DNA from: Gordonia jacobaea
Lineage (GTDB): Bacteria > Actinomycetota > Actinomycetes > Mycobacteriales > Mycobacteriaceae
Direction of reading: 5' to 3'
DNA: 64,000 nucleotides
Assembly (NCBI RefSeq): GCF_001186365.1
Contig: NZ_LDTZ01000017.1
Span: forward strand, 413,904-477,903
This document shows, one piece after another, positions 49,731-58,382 of the stretch. Numbering within the stretch: the first letter of the stretch is position 1; every line of letters begins with the position of its first letter. The position numbers were made by a program, and so were the translations under genes. Under the pieces are notes generated by a model. That model saw only the letters and a list, made by a program, of their open reading frames with translations, ran no database searches and was not told the origin of the DNA.

Positions 49731-52490
49731 GTGTCGATGTTGGTGATCCGCGACCTCGGTGAGCTCGTCGCCGAACGAGGAACCGATCGCTGCGACATCG
49801 GTGGCGCCAAACCACGGACGATCCTTGCTGTGCTGTGTGCGCATGCCGGGCATCCGGTGTCTGCCGCGACGCTCATCGCGGAAGTCTGGGGTCCGGATGC
49901 GCCGGAACGGACTCAGCGCGCGTTGGAGTCGCAGATCTGGCGGCTCCGCAAGGCACTCTCACCGCGGGGCGAGGCATCGGTGATCGTCACCGACCGGGCT
50001 GGATATCGCCTCGACCTCTCCGCGGCCACCGTTGATTCCGTCGACTTCGACTCCGCTGCGAGCGCGGCACTCGACGAGTCCGGCACCGCGACCATCGACG
50101 ACCTCGACGATGTGCTGCGGCGCTGGCGTGGCGAGCCATTCACCACTGCGATCTCCACACCGACCGTCGATCAGGCACGGCGACGATTGATCTCCGTCCG
50201 CGCGGCGGTCTTGGGCCGCCGTGCCGATCTCTTTCTCGCCGCAGGCGACGCCGACCGTGCTCTCGGAGAAGCGCAGGCATTGATCACCCTGGACCCGCTC
50301 GATGAGCACGCATGGTCGGTCAAGATCGCGGCGTTGGCGGCGGGTGGTCAACGGGCCGAGGCGCTCACCGCCTATCGCGACATCCGGGAACTGCTCGCCA
50401 CCGAACTGGGCGTGGAACCGGGCGCGCAGGTGCGGGCCGCGCAACTGCACGTGCTCGACGACCACAGTCGCGCGGTACGACGCGTACGGCTGCCGTCGCA
50501 GCACACGTCCTTCGTCGGGCGAGAGACCGAACTCTCCATGGTGGTCGGCCTCCTCGACGCCGAGCGTGCCGTCGCCATCACCGGCATCCCCGGCGTCGGC
50601 GCGACACGCCTCGCGATCGAGGCGGCAAGGCGCGCGGCGGATTCCTTCGACGACGGCGTCTGGTACATCGGTCTGCGCGGCGATGCCGACGTCGCGACGA
50701 CGATAACCGAGACCATGCGGATTCAGCCATCGGCTGACGCGGGCACCGCCCTCGATCAGGTGTGCAACCACCTGTCGGCCATGTCTGTACTTCTCGTCCT
50801 CGACCGTGTGTCGGAGTCGGAACTGGTTCGAGACGGATTGGTAGACAAAGACATTGACACGATTTTACGACGCTGCGCCGCCGTGACCGTGCTCGCGGTC
50901 GGCGTACCGAGCGGGGTCGACGGTGAACACGTGGTGACCGTCCACCCGCTACCGACAGAGGCACCCGGCGATACGATGCCGCCGGCACATCGTCTGCTCG
51001 TGGACCGGATTCGAAGCGCCACTGGCCAATTCGACGTCGGGGCGGACGATCTGGGCGACCTCGACCGGATCTGCCGCGCGATGGGCGGCCTCCCACTCGG
51101 CCTGGAGCTCGCCGCTGCCCGCACCGTGACCTTCTCGATCGGCGAGGTGGCCGATCAACTCGACACCGCGGTGCCCGAACCCGTGACGCGGGCGTTCGCA
51201 CTCGCCTTCGACGCGATGGACGACGATCTGTTCGATCGCTTCACCCGGCTCACTGCACTGCGCAATCCATTCACCGCAGCGCTCGCGGAAGCGGTCTGCG
51301 ACAGTCCATCGATCGCCGATGACCTGAGCGAGTTGGCGCGGCGCTCACTGTTGTGGCGTATACGCGGGACCCGGTACCGTCCAACGCGTTTCACGATCCC
51401 GGACAGCGTTGCCGACCACGCTCGCGCGAAGCGCCCTGACAAGTCAGCAGCCGCGTCACAGGCGCGTGACGCGGCGATCGTCGAACTCTTGGCAGCCACT
51501 CCGATGCGTATCACGGCGCATTCGGCACGTGACCTCGCCCGCGTCGACGACGATCACAGCAGTGTGATGGCATTCCTGGAATCGGTCGTGATCGACCCGG
51601 TCCTGCTCGATTCGCACATCGACCTCCTCGAACGACTCGGCGCCTACTGGTTCTTTCGCCGTCGGTTGGCTGACGGGATCCGAGTTCTGCGTCTGGCGTC
51701 GGCCACTGTCGCCGACGGTGCATGCAGTCCGCGGACTTCGGCCATGGTCGCTCTGGCGCTGGGTTCGGCACTCGCCTTCAGTCAGAACACCGACGAGGCG
51801 CACCAGCACCTCACGGCGTACACACCCGACGAACTCGAGTCCCTCATCGTGCCCGGCGACCGTGACCCGGACACGCATACGGTCCGCCTTGCTCTGGCGT
51901 CGTTGGCGGCATGGACCGGCGACGACCACGCCGTCGCGGCCGACTACGCAGAGTGGGCCGCGGCCACCATCGAGGGACGAGACGTCGACACCGCACCAAC
52001 GGTCATCGCTGCTCAGGCGCTGTGCGCGGTGATCGCCGGTGAGATCGCGCAGGCTCTCGACATGGCGCACACAGCGCTCGCTCTCGGCACCGAACGCGGC
52101 GATCCGCTTGCCACCTATCTCGCCGCCGTGATGCTGGGCATCGCGGCACTCGTCTCCGGCGACACCCGTATGGGCCTGCGATGGAATGACCAGGCCTTTC
52201 GTTCGTACCTCGAATGCGGGGGCGTCCAGATCTGCGATTCGATGGAGCAGCGTGGCAACCATCTGTCGGCCGCAGGCGAGATCGGGCGGGCGGGTCGGGC
52301 ATTCGCGGTTTCGCGTCGCTACGCCGTCGATGCCGGACTCGAGTGGCCACGGAGTCCGTTCACGCGCGATTCGTTGCGCACCTGCCGAGAGATCGATCCG
52401 ACGGAGTTCGAGAACGGGTGGCACGCCGGGTGGGGCGATGCAGGCGACGCACTGAGCACCAACGATCACCAGGCCTTTTCCGGGATGTGA
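49731..52490 (+). CDS. SARP/AfsR-type regulator with a degenerate P-loop
   Basis: This 919-residue regulator has an OmpR-like winged helix (about 1-95) and a bacterial transcriptional activator domain (BTAD, about 100-245, ending DIRELLATELGVEPG). An STAND-like NTPase region (about 255-560) and helical repeats to the C-terminus follow. The Walker A equivalent reads GIPGVGATRLA: the lysine of GxGKT is replaced by alanine, so normal ATP binding or hydrolysis is doubtful. Such proteins often control secondary metabolism or lipid genes. The start is GTG, with an ATG two codons later. The alpha/beta hydrolase 65 bp downstream is the nearest possible target. Confidence 0.85.
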   Translation: MSMLVIRDLGELVAERGTDRCDIGGAKPRTILAVLCAHAGHPVSAATLIAEVWGPDAPERTQRALESQIWRLRKALSPRGEASVIVTDRAGYRLDLSAATVDSVDFDSAASAALDESGTATIDDLDDVLRRWRGEPFTTAISTPTVDQARRRLISVRAAVLGRRADLFLAAGDADRALGEAQALITLDPLDEHAWSVKIAALAAGGQRAEALTAYRDIRELLATELGVEPGAQVRAAQLHVLDDHSRAVRRVRLPSQHTSFVGRETELSMVVGLLDAERAVAITGIPGVGATRLAIEAARRAADSFDDGVWYIGLRGDADVATTITETMRIQPSADAGTALDQVCNHLSAMSVLLVLDRVSESELVRDGLVDKDIDTILRRCAAVTVLAVGVPSGVDGEHVVTVHPLPTEAPGDTMPPAHRLLVDRIRSATGQFDVGADDLGDLDRICRAMGGLPLGLELAAARTVTFSIGEVADQLDTAVPEPVTRAFALAFDAMDDDLFDRFTRLTALRNPFTAALAEAVCDSPSIADDLSELARRSLLWRIRGTRYRPTRFTIPDSVADHARAKRPDKSAAASQARDAAIVELLAATPMRITAHSARDLARVDDDHSSVMAFLESVVIDPVLLDSHIDLLERLGAYWFFRRRLADGIRVLRLASATVADGACSPRTSAMVALALGSALAFSQNTDEAHQHLTAYTPDELESLIVPGDRDPDTHTVRLALASLAAWTGDDHAVAADYAEWAAATIEGRDVDTAPTVIAAQALCAVIAGEIAQALDMAHTALALGTERGDPLATYLAAVMLGIAALVSGDTRMGLRWNDQAFRSYLECGGVQICDSMEQRGNHLSAAGEIGRAGRAFAVSRRYAVDAGLEWPRSPFTRDSLRTCREIDPTEFENGWHAGWGDAGDALSTNDHQAFSGM

Positions 52491-52555
52491 GCGTTTTGTG
52501 AGGACCTCGGGGTCTCGTAGGTGGCACCACACGACACCAGATCCCGGAGGTTCAG

Positions 52556-53818
52556 ATGAGGCAACGACTGGCATTCGCCAACGAGGAGTTCGACGGTCAG
52601 TTCGGCCGCACCCTGATGGCGGCGGCCGTCGGCGCAGCCGATCTGGGTGAGGCGTACACGACTGCCGGCGAGATCGGCGGTAAGTACCACCCGCAGCGGT
52701 GGTACGAGCGGTGGTTGGCTCGCGCTGAGTCGGTGCGCGACGCCGCAGAACAGGCACATGCCGGTGGGCATCTCGTGACAGCCCACCAGTGCTACCTCAG
52801 GGCCTCGGAGTATTACCGCCAGGCCTATTTCTACCTGCGCACCGACCTCGACGATGAGCGGCTCCGCGAGGCCTACCAGGCTCACTGCAAGACCTTTGCG
52901 CAGGCAATGGCGCTGTTGCCACATACCGCCAGCCCTGTCACCGCAGCCGAAGTGGCCATCCCCTTCGTCTCGTCGGGCGATCGGATCGACATCCACGGCT
53001 GGCTGTTTCGGCCGGTCGTAGACGATCGTCGGCGGCCGACCATCGTCATGCCCTGTGGCTACGATTCCACCGCCGAATCGGGGTGGGGCTTCGCGCAGGG
53101 CGCCTTGGCCCGCGGCTACAACGTGCTCTCCGTCGAGGGACCCGGACAGGGGTCGACGCTCATCGTCGACCGCGTGTACTTCCGACCCGACTACGAGACA
53201 GTGCTTTCGCAGATCCTCGATTGGCTCGTCACAGTGCCCGGCGTCGACGACCGCCGACTCGTCGCCGAAGGACGCTCATTCGCCGGCTACCTGGTACCCC
53301 GCGGCGTCGCGGGGGAGAACCGCATTGCTGCGATGATCTGCGATCCCGCGCAGCCCGACATGGGTGCCAAGATTCCCGCCGGGTGGAAGGGTCGTATGGC
53401 GGCACCGCTGATGACCGTGCTGAGCCGGGTCAGTCGCGAACGCGCCGACTTCTTCGGCTCCCGCATGGCTTGCCACGGGGTGCGAACCATCGCCCAGTAC
53501 TTCCGCGAGCTGAAGACCTTCACCATGCTCGACCGGGTGAGCGAGATCAGTTGTCCCACAATGATCGTCGAATCTCACGGCGACCCGGTCGGCGGGCAGG
53601 GCAAGCTGCTGTTCGACGCACTCGACGTCGAGTCCAAACAACTCTTCGCCCCCGATGCACGTACCGGCATCTCCGGCCATTGCGGTGGTCTCGGCCAGCG
53701 CGTCTGGGACGGCGTGGTCTACGACTGGCTCGACGGTGTACTCGCCGGCAGCGTCGCCCTCAGACCAGTGGTCGGCCGGTGCGGATACGACGCCGCACGT
53801 CGGCGAGCAGAACGTTGA
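52556..53818 (+). CDS. Alpha/beta hydrolase (FrsA/DUF1100-like or 2,6-DHPON hydrolase-like)
   Basis: This 420-residue hydrolase has an N-terminal helical cap (about 1-130) and a serine hydrolase core. It shows PTIVMPCGYDSTAESGWGFA, the nucleophile elbow AEGRSFAGYLVPRG, then a late Asp region (IVESHGDPVGG) and His in GISGHCGG. Cap-bearing enzymes of this type cleave esters or C-C bonds; the substrate is unknown. It has no signal peptide. GGAGG precedes the ATG. Its 3' end overlaps the convergent MpaB-family gene by 59 bp, so the two transcripts would be antisense to each other there. Confidence 0.82.
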   Translation: MRQRLAFANEEFDGQFGRTLMAAAVGAADLGEAYTTAGEIGGKYHPQRWYERWLARAESVRDAAEQAHAGGHLVTAHQCYLRASEYYRQAYFYLRTDLDDERLREAYQAHCKTFAQAMALLPHTASPVTAAEVAIPFVSSGDRIDIHGWLFRPVVDDRRRPTIVMPCGYDSTAESGWGFAQGALARGYNVLSVEGPGQGSTLIVDRVYFRPDYETVLSQILDWLVTVPGVDDRRLVAEGRSFAGYLVPRGVAGENRIAAMICDPAQPDMGAKIPAGWKGRMAAPLMTVLSRVSRERADFFGSRMACHGVRTIAQYFRELKTFTMLDRVSEISCPTMIVESHGDPVGGQGKLLFDALDVESKQLFAPDARTGISGHCGGLGQRVWDGVVYDWLDGVLAGSVALRPVVGRCGYDAARRRAER

Positions 53819-54608
53819 ATGGGAACTGCTGCAACGGTTTCGGAAGGTGGCGCACGACGCGTCGAACAATCGCGTTGTGCACGTCGAAGACCGTCTGCTG
53901 CCGCGGGGTGAACTCGACGTCCATCTTGTCGCGGAAGTCTTCGGGCAAGAATCCGATCGTCATGATGTACGACCACCAACCGCCGAGCCGTGACACGACC
54001 GGGCCTGCGAACTCCATGCGTGCGATCGCCAGCAGATGTTCCCGTATCGGCGGATCGATCTCGAGCGTGGAAACAGTGTTCTGCCAATAGGTTTCGAAGT
54101 CCGCGCGAGTTGCCGGCCACATGTGCTGCGGCACCTGCAAGGTGGTGCCCATGACCGCGCCCGCACGGTAGGTCTCCTCCGAGATGATCGACGGATCGCC
54201 GTAGATGTGTTGGACGTCTTCCCAACCCTTGTACAAACACGCGGCGACCCAGAGTTGCAGTGCCGGATCGAACGCGTTGTAGGCGACCGGACTGTCGGGA
54301 GTGGAGTGGACCCTGGCGTGTGCCCGACCGACCGCCCGCCGGTACGCCCTACGGTCCGACGGCGAACCCATGGCGGCGACGGCGAGATAGCTCAGGGTGG
54401 TCCTCGTGCGTTTGACCGGATGCTTGAAGAGGTTTCCCGAGTCGACGCGACTCTCGTAGACGCCGTAGCCGACGGCCGGCATCGCTAGTTGCATGATCAC
54501 GTTCGCCGGCCCGGCGAGCGCTGCGGCGCCGAGCATCGTGAGATCAGAGCTGTCGATCTCGTCGCGCGTGGTTGCCGGGTGGTCGGACTGCGTGTCGGGC
54601 ACCGTCAT
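53760..54608 (-). CDS. Oxygenase MpaB/DUF2236-family protein
   Basis: This 282-residue protein of the MpaB/latex-clearing-like DUF2236 family shows the family blocks TLSYLAVAAMGS, VNAFDPALQLWVAACLYKG-like YNAFDPALQLWVA, and MGTTLQVPQHMWPATRADFETYW. Members are usually b-type heme or putative oxygenases, mostly uncharacterised. The ATG at 54606-54608 opens a plausible N-terminus; the longer frame overlaps the TetR gene. It is divergent from a TetR gene across 66 bp that contains a near-palindrome, the classic arrangement for direct TetR control. Confidence 0.83.
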   Translation of the reverse strand: MTVPDTQSDHPATTRDEIDSSDLTMLGAAALAGPANVIMQLAMPAVGYGVYESRVDSGNLFKHPVKRTRTTLSYLAVAAMGSPSDRRAYRRAVGRAHARVHSTPDSPVAYNAFDPALQLWVAACLYKGWEDVQHIYGDPSIISEETYRAGAVMGTTLQVPQHMWPATRADFETYWQNTVSTLEIDPPIREHLLAIARMEFAGPVVSRLGGWWSYIMTIGFLPEDFRDKMDVEFTPRQQTVFDVHNAIVRRVVRHLPKPLQQFPFNVLLADVRRRIRTGRPLV

Positions 54609-54621
54609 CGCAGCGGCTCCT

Positions 54622-54645
54622 ATCTGGTAACGGCCGTTGCCTGAT
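54622..54645. promoter_or_regulatory. Candidate TetR operator between the MpaB-family and TetR genes
   Basis: ATCTGGTAACGG (54622-54633) and CCGTTGCCTGAT (54634-54645) are complementary at 10 of 12 positions without a spacer. It lies centrally in the divergent gap. Confidence 0.55.
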
Positions 54646-54674
54646 TCAACGCCGGTATCGCGGCAGATGTCAAG

Positions 54675-55307
54675 ATGGTCTGCGTGAGCGAAGAACTGCG
54701 GACCTACAGCGGGGTGAAGGGCGATGAGCGTGTTGCGCGTCGACGCACCGCCCTCATGGATGCCGCGCTCGAGGTGCTCGGCGGGCAGCCGCCGCAGTCG
54801 GTCACGGTTCGTGGGGTGTGTGGCGCGGCGTCGCTCAATCCTCGCTACTTCTACGAGAGCTTCGAGACGGTAGACGCGCTGGTCGCAGCCACCTACGACC
54901 GCGTGATCGACGAGATCTCGCACGATGCGCTCGCGGCTTTCGCCACCGGCGACGATGTCGGCGACAAGGTTCGTGCCGCCGTCGCGACCATCGTTTCGAT
55001 CATCGACTCCGACCGTCGCAAAGGACGACTGCTCTTCTCCCCGATGCTGACGAGTCCCGTCCTCGCCGACAAGCGACGCGATTCGACGGCCGTGTTCGCG
55101 GCCATCACGCTCGACACCGCCTCTGCGGCACTGCACACCCCTCCCAGTCCACAGGCGGTGGGGGCTGCGCAATTCCAGGTCGGAGGACTCGCACGCCTGC
55201 TGTCTTCGTGGCTCGACGACGAGGTGCCGCTGGGTCGAGACGAGGTCGTCGACCTCAGCGTCGCATTGATGATGTCGCTGGTGCCTGCGGTGACGCGGAG
55301 GGGATAG
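54675..55307 (+). CDS. TetR-family regulator
   Basis: This 210-residue TetR-type regulator has an N-terminal helix-turn-helix (ALMDAALEVLGGQPPQSVTVRGVCGAASLNPRYFYESFETVDALV) and an all-helical ligand domain. An in-frame GTG at 54684 is an equally possible start. Divergence from the MpaB-family gene and the near-palindrome between them suggest it represses that gene. A second TetR gene starts 4 bp after its stop, so the two are co-transcribed. The ligand is unknown. Confidence 0.88.
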   Translation: MVCVSEELRTYSGVKGDERVARRRTALMDAALEVLGGQPPQSVTVRGVCGAASLNPRYFYESFETVDALVAATYDRVIDEISHDALAAFATGDDVGDKVRAAVATIVSIIDSDRRKGRLLFSPMLTSPVLADKRRDSTAVFAAITLDTASAALHTPPSPQAVGAAQFQVGGLARLLSSWLDDEVPLGRDEVVDLSVALMMSLVPAVTRRG

Positions 55308-55311
55308 GGAT

Positions 55312-55962
55312 ATGTTGGATGCCATGAGTAGCGGCGTCGACGATGCGGAAGTGGAGGAGCAGACCGGGCGTTGGCGCGATTTCGGCGAGCCCGAGTTGCC
55401 CGTTCCGCTCGCGGCTGCACTCGCGGCTTTCGCTGAGCACGGCTACCACGGCACGTCCGTGCGCGAGATCGCCGCGCGGGCAAACCTGTCCGTTCCGGGG
55501 CTCTATCACCACTATCCGTCGAAGCAGTCACTACTGCAGGGCCTGCTCGACAGGACGATGACCGACCTGCTCGCGCGGTCGGAGCAGGCCGTTGCCGAGG
55601 CTGGGCCAGAACCGGTCGACCAATTCGACGCGGTCGTCGAGTCGTTGTTGCGCTTCCATATGTACCGGCGTGAGCAGGCGTTCGTCGGATCGACCGAGAT
55701 TCGTAGTCTCGACAGCTCGTACAAGCAGACCTACATCGGTCTTCGTGACCGTCAGCAGCGGATGGTCGACGGGATCGTGTTCGCCGGGGTCGAGGCCGGC
55801 GACTTCCGCACGAGCTATCCCAAGGATGCCGCGCGTGCGGTCACCACGATGTGTGTCGGCGTCTCGACCTGGTTCAAGCTGGACGGCGAACTGGGACCGG
55901 ACGAGCTGATCGCGCGCAATCTGGACTTGTCGAGGGCGACCGTCGGATACGTTGAGCGCTGA
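55312..55962 (+). CDS. TetR-family regulator (KstR2/FadR-like)
   Basis: This 216-residue TetR-type regulator has a helix-turn-helix at about residues 38-70 (FAEHGYHGTSVREIAARANLSVPGLYHHYPSKQSLL) and a C-terminal TetR_C-type ligand domain with LRFHMYRREQAFVGSTEIRSL. GGAGGGG precedes the ATG. The acyl-CoA dehydrogenase and APH-like genes follow after 137 bp that contain a near-palindrome, so an acyl-CoA ligand and control of fatty-acid-type catabolism are plausible. That is inference from context. Confidence 0.88.
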   Translation: MLDAMSSGVDDAEVEEQTGRWRDFGEPELPVPLAAALAAFAEHGYHGTSVREIAARANLSVPGLYHHYPSKQSLLQGLLDRTMTDLLARSEQAVAEAGPEPVDQFDAVVESLLRFHMYRREQAFVGSTEIRSLDSSYKQTYIGLRDRQQRMVDGIVFAGVEAGDFRTSYPKDAARAVTTMCVGVSTWFKLDGELGPDELIARNLDLSRATVGYVER

Positions 55963-56020
55963 AGCGCTTCGCGCCTCGATGGGTTGACCTGAGTCGACGG
56001 TCTCTGGCAGTCTTGGGCCA

Positions 56021-56040
56021 CCGAACGAACGCTCGGTCGG
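56021..56040. promoter_or_regulatory. Candidate TetR operator upstream of the acyl-CoA dehydrogenase
   Basis: CCGAACGAACGCTCGGTCGG is a 20-bp near-palindrome (16 of 20 positions symmetric) 59 bp before the acyl-CoA dehydrogenase start. The CCGA...TCGG form is common for TetR-type fatty-acid regulators. Confidence 0.5.
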
Positions 56041-56099
56041 AGAGATTGGGCGTGGGGTTCGAGTTGAACCTGCGTGGCACCCCGAGGATGGAGACCCTG

Positions 56100-57323
56100 A
56101 TGGCAGTGGAACTGGGCTATTCGCCCGAGGTTGACGATCTGGTGAAGAGGACGACCGCATTCATCCACGAGGTCGTGCTGCCGATCGAGAATGCGAACGA
56201 CGGCGACATCACCGCGGCAGGCGGCGACGATCTGCGGCGTGATCTCAATAGCCAGGCCAAGGAGTTGGGTATCTTCGCGCCGCACGCCCCCGTCGAGTTG
56301 GGTGGTCACGGACTCTCGATGTCGGATCGGGTGCCGGTCTTCGAGGCGGGCGGATACTCGACTTTCGGGCCTGCCGCGCTGCACATCGGAGCCCCCGACG
56401 AGGGTAATGTGCACATGCTCGCCCACATCGCCGACGACGAGCAGAAGCTCAAATACCTTGCGCCACTTGCTAATGGCGACGTGCGTTCGGCATTCGCGAT
56501 GACCGAGCCCGCGCCGGGAGCCGGTTCGGATCCCAACCAACTGCGCACAGAGGCGACCAAGGTCGACGGCGGGTGGAAGATCAACGGCGAGAAGCGATTC
56601 ATCACCGGAGCCGAGGGCGCAGGCTTCTACATCATCATGGCGCGCACCGCCGGGGCACCCGGCGACCGTGGCGGGGCAACGATGTTCCTGGCGCCCGGAG
56701 ACACGCCAGGCATCGAGGTCACGCGCCACATCCACACCACCGATCGCGCGATGATCGGCGGCCACTGCGAGGTGCGATTCACCGATGTCTTCGTTCCCGA
56801 TGCCGATGTGCTCGGAGAGGTCGACCAGGGTTATCGCTACGCCCAGGTGCGGCTGGGTCCGGCGCGCATGACCCACGTCATGCGCTGGCTCGGAGTGGCG
56901 GTGCGCTGTCACGAGGTTGGCGTCGACTACGTCGCACACCGCAACGGATTCGGCGGAACCCTCGGCGATCTCGGCATGATCCAACAGATGGTGGCCGACA
57001 ACGAGATCGACCTCGCGGCGTCGCGTGCGCTGTTGGTCAAGGCTTGCTACGAACTCGATCAGGGGCGTCACGCGTCGTCGGAGACCTCGATCGCCAAGAC
57101 CTTCGCCGCAGAGGCCTATCTGCGAGTCGTCGACCGATCGATCCAGATGTGCGGTGGGCTCGGCGTTTCCGACGACCTGCCGCTCGCACGGCTGCAACGC
57201 GAATTGCGTCCGTTCCGCATCTACGACGGTCCGTCCGAGGTGCACCGCTGGGCACTTGCGCGCAGAGCCGTCGGGCGTGCGCGCAAGAATCGCACGTCGA
57301 CGCAGCCTGGAGAGAACGCATGA
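56100..57323 (+). CDS. Acyl-CoA dehydrogenase
   Basis: This 407-residue FAD acyl-CoA dehydrogenase should form the alpha-beta double bond of an acyl-CoA. It has the FAD/substrate motifs FAMTEPAPGAGSDPNQL and WKINGEKRFITGAEGA, and the C-terminal QMCGGLGVSDDLPLARLQRELRPFRIYDGPSEVHRWALAR. It resembles the FadE36/ACAD10-11 subgroup, which pairs with an APH-like kinase domain; here that domain is the next gene, overlapping by 4 nt (ATGA). The ATG at 56100 has GGAG 6 bp upstream; another in-frame ATG lies four codons earlier. Chain length is unknown. Confidence 0.9.
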   Translation: MAVELGYSPEVDDLVKRTTAFIHEVVLPIENANDGDITAAGGDDLRRDLNSQAKELGIFAPHAPVELGGHGLSMSDRVPVFEAGGYSTFGPAALHIGAPDEGNVHMLAHIADDEQKLKYLAPLANGDVRSAFAMTEPAPGAGSDPNQLRTEATKVDGGWKINGEKRFITGAEGAGFYIIMARTAGAPGDRGGATMFLAPGDTPGIEVTRHIHTTDRAMIGGHCEVRFTDVFVPDADVLGEVDQGYRYAQVRLGPARMTHVMRWLGVAVRCHEVGVDYVAHRNGFGGTLGDLGMIQQMVADNEIDLAASRALLVKACYELDQGRHASSETSIAKTFAAEAYLRVVDRSIQMCGGLGVSDDLPLARLQRELRPFRIYDGPSEVHRWALARRAVGRARKNRTSTQPGENA

Positions 57324-58333
57324 GCACCGCGGAGCTCGTACTCGAACCGCAAGTCCTGCAACGCTTTCTGGTCGAAAACGGAGTCGACGTCGCGGGGCCG
57401 CTCGACGTCGAGTTGATCAGCGGCGGAAAGTCGAATCTCACCTTCATGGTCTCCGACGGCGTGCACCGCTGGGTTGCGCGTAGGCCTCCGACAGGTGGCC
57501 TCACGCCCTCGGCGCACGACATGGGCCGGGAATGGGCTGTCACATCGGCACTTTCGCGCACCGACGTCCCGGTTGCCACGCCGGTCGCCTTCGACGCCGA
57601 CGGCTCGGTGCTCGGTGCGCCGTGCACCATCGTCGAATTCGTCGACGGAACGGTGATCCGGACCGGCGACGACCTCTCGGCACTTTCCGACGACGAGGTG
57701 GCACGCAATGCGGAGGGGCTGATCTCGACCCTCGCCGCGCTGCACGCCGTCGACTTCGAGGCGGTAGGACTCGGGGAGTTCGGTAGGCCAACGGGTTTCG
57801 CGGGTAGGCAGGTGAAGCTGTGGGCCAGGCAGTGGTCGCACGTCCGCGGCAGGGATCTGCCCGACGTCGATCGGCTCGTCGATGCACTCGGTGAGCGAGT
57901 GCCCGAGCAGGCGCGTGCGACCGTTGTGCATGGCGACTACCGCGTCGACAACACGATCCTCTCGACCGACGACCCGGGAACTGTTGCCGCAGTGGTCGAT
58001 TGGGAGATGTCGACGCTCGGCGATCCGATCACCGACGTCGCCCTGATGTGCGTCTACCGCACGCCGATCTTCGATCGGGTTCTCGGCTTCGACGGCGCCT
58101 GGACCAGTGACCGCTACCCGTCGGCCGATGAGATGGCCCAGCGGTACGCGACACTGACCGGGAACGACCTCGGCGACTGGCCGTTCTACCTCGGGCTGGC
58201 CAACCTGAAGCTGGGTGTGATCGCGGAGGGCATCAGCCATCGCGCACGTGCGGGCGCGGCGTCGGAGGGCGCAGAGCACGCAGCCGAGGCGACGGGCGAA
58301 TTCATCGCCGCGGGGCTGGCCGCGCTGGGTTAG
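57320..58333 (+). CDS. APH-like phosphotransferase paired with acyl-CoA dehydrogenase (ACAD10-like)
   Basis: This 337-residue kinase-fold protein has an N-lobe with ISGGKSNLTFMVSDGVHRWVARRPP, the catalytic-loop ATVVHGDYRVDNTIL (His-Gly-Asp, Asn) and the metal Asp in AAVVDWEMSTLGDPITDVAL. In ACAD10/11 and mycobacterial relatives this domain works with an acyl-CoA dehydrogenase, reportedly phosphorylating 4-hydroxy fatty acyl-CoAs before elimination. Aminoglycoside resistance is unlikely in this context. Its ATG overlaps the dehydrogenase stop, so translation is coupled. Confidence 0.87.
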   Translation: MSTAELVLEPQVLQRFLVENGVDVAGPLDVELISGGKSNLTFMVSDGVHRWVARRPPTGGLTPSAHDMGREWAVTSALSRTDVPVATPVAFDADGSVLGAPCTIVEFVDGTVIRTGDDLSALSDDEVARNAEGLISTLAALHAVDFEAVGLGEFGRPTGFAGRQVKLWARQWSHVRGRDLPDVDRLVDALGERVPEQARATVVHGDYRVDNTILSTDDPGTVAAVVDWEMSTLGDPITDVALMCVYRTPIFDRVLGFDGAWTSDRYPSADEMAQRYATLTGNDLGDWPFYLGLANLKLGVIAEGISHRARAGAASEGAEHAAEATGEFIAAGLAALG

Positions 58334-58346
58334 CGTCGGGCCGAAC

Positions 58347-58382
58347 CGTTCAGCGGAACGTCGGCGTTCAGCGGAACGTCGC
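58347..58382. repeat. Two 18-bp tandem units spanning the histidine-phosphatase stop codon
   Basis: CGTTCAGCGGAACGTCGG (58347-58364) and CGTTCAGCGGAACGTCGC (58365-58382) differ at one base. The phosphatase TGA (TCA at 58368-58370) is in the second, and the first repeats it 18 nt later in frame. Each unit contains GTTC-AGCG-GAAC, a small hairpin. Confidence 0.8.

Noticed and set aside
57320..58333. APH-fold gene as an aminoglycoside resistance gene
   Set aside because: It overlaps an acyl-CoA dehydrogenase gene and has the ACAD10/11-type partner architecture. Nothing suggests a drug substrate.
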